A DNA stretch of 64,000 nt, taken from the NCBI RefSeq assembly GCF_026420845.1, contig NZ_JAOWCB010000027.1:21240-85239 (forward strand), read 5' to 3'. The position numbers and the translations under genes are program-made. The notes beneath the pieces are model-generated. The model was not told the DNA's origin. It did no database searches and was given only the letters and a program-made list of their open reading frames with translations. The stretch comes from Streptomyces sp. PR69. GTDB taxonomy: Bacteria > Actinomycetota > Actinomycetes > Streptomycetales > Streptomycetaceae. The stretch's first letter is position 1, and each line of letters starts with the position of its first letter. Positions 63,881 to 64,000 of this stretch are shown here, one piece after another.

Positions 63881-64000
63881 TTATGAGCCGCCCGGGAAAT
63901 CGGCTACAGTTTGGGCGTCGGAACGGCCGCAACGGCCGGAAAGGCAACTCCCGCTGACTGGGAATCAGGTCTGAAAGGATCTGATAGAGTCGGAGCCGCT
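63881..64000 (+). ncRNA. rRNA operon leader (second promoter and pre-16S leader), partial
   Basis: TACAGT at 63905-63910 is a second -10 (TTATGA about 18 bases upstream is a weak -35). The following GACTGGGAATCAGGTCTGAA and GGATCTGATAGAGTCGGAGC are the conserved Streptomyces pre-16S leader, including the ATCAG/CTGAT stem. The 16S rRNA gene should begin a few hundred bases beyond the window. Confidence 0.85.

Overview
The window is a stretch of Streptomyces-type chromosome. It has very high GC with strong GC3 bias, frequent GTG and TTG starts, and hallmark genes such as bldC, a valine dehydrogenase, an Lsr2 paralogue, mycothiol-linked enzymes and NsdA-type regulators. From memory, the gene order resembles the conserved core of the S. 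coelicolor chromosome around purD, purC, purSQL, purFM, vdh, bldC and hrpA; no comparison was run. Most of the window is conserved housekeeping sequence.

Layout. (1) 1-17 kb is the scattered purine cluster: the 3' end of purD, purC, an overlapping purS-purQ pair followed by purL, then purF and purM. Between them lie a degenerate M48-like membrane protein, a dimethylformamidase-like protein, three glycine tRNAs, an Lsr2 paralogue, an ArsR-like regulator, a frameshifted M23 peptidase gene, a SnoaL-like protein, a mycothiol-dependent DinB-fold protein and a META-domain lipoprotein. (2) 17-28 kb holds a DUF3073 protein, valine dehydrogenase, bldC, hrpA and a DsbA-CcdA thiol-redox pair. A tRNA-Asp gene lies at 21.4 kb, and Phe, Asp and Glu tRNA genes follow at 28 kb. 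(3) 28-34.6 kb holds a membrane metallophosphoesterase, an operon of a small zincin plus two CrcB fluoride-channel subunits, a lipoprotein and a DEAD-box RNA helicase with a structured leader. (4) 34.7-42.7 kb, between tRNA-Lys and initiator tRNA-Met, is a self-contained sugar-nucleotide and exopolysaccharide block. It has a UXS-like UDP-glucuronate decarboxylase, a cellulose-synthase-like GT2, GalE and a UDP-glucose dehydrogenase on one strand, converging on a secreted beta-helix protein. (5) 42.9-51.2 kb holds a membrane SpoIIE phosphatase, a c-di-AMP riboswitch controlling an M23 peptidase, PrsW, TrmB, an L-2-hydroxyglutarate oxidase-like enzyme and an NsdA-family regulator. (6) 52.2-63.7 kb holds an asparagine-synthase-like protein with degenerate active sites, a one-polypeptide ECF sigma / zinc-finger / membrane / NPCBM fusion, a TetR regulator, an NADH-dehydrogenase-like flavoprotein, a PAS-SpoIIE-HATPase regulator and a divergent MFS-MarR pair. 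The window ends inside the promoter and leader of an rRNA operon; the 16S gene itself lies outside.

How the genes work together. The pur genes encode most of the steps from PRPP to IMP. The sugar block can be read as UDP-Glc to UDP-GlcA (Ugd), to UDP-Xyl (Uxs), with GalE as 4-epimerase, feeding a membrane polymerase whose product could be acted on by the secreted beta-helix protein. Several cell-envelope genes lie nearby (c-di-AMP-controlled M23, carbohydrate-binding sigma fusion, PrsW).

The most interesting items are the exopolysaccharide block, the sigma/anti-sigma/carbohydrate-binding fusion, the degenerate asparagine-synthase homologue, the convergent overlap in which one repeat encodes both C-termini, the 10-bp phased repeat array at 2.6 kb, and a perfect 26-bp palindrome just upstream of the rRNA leader.
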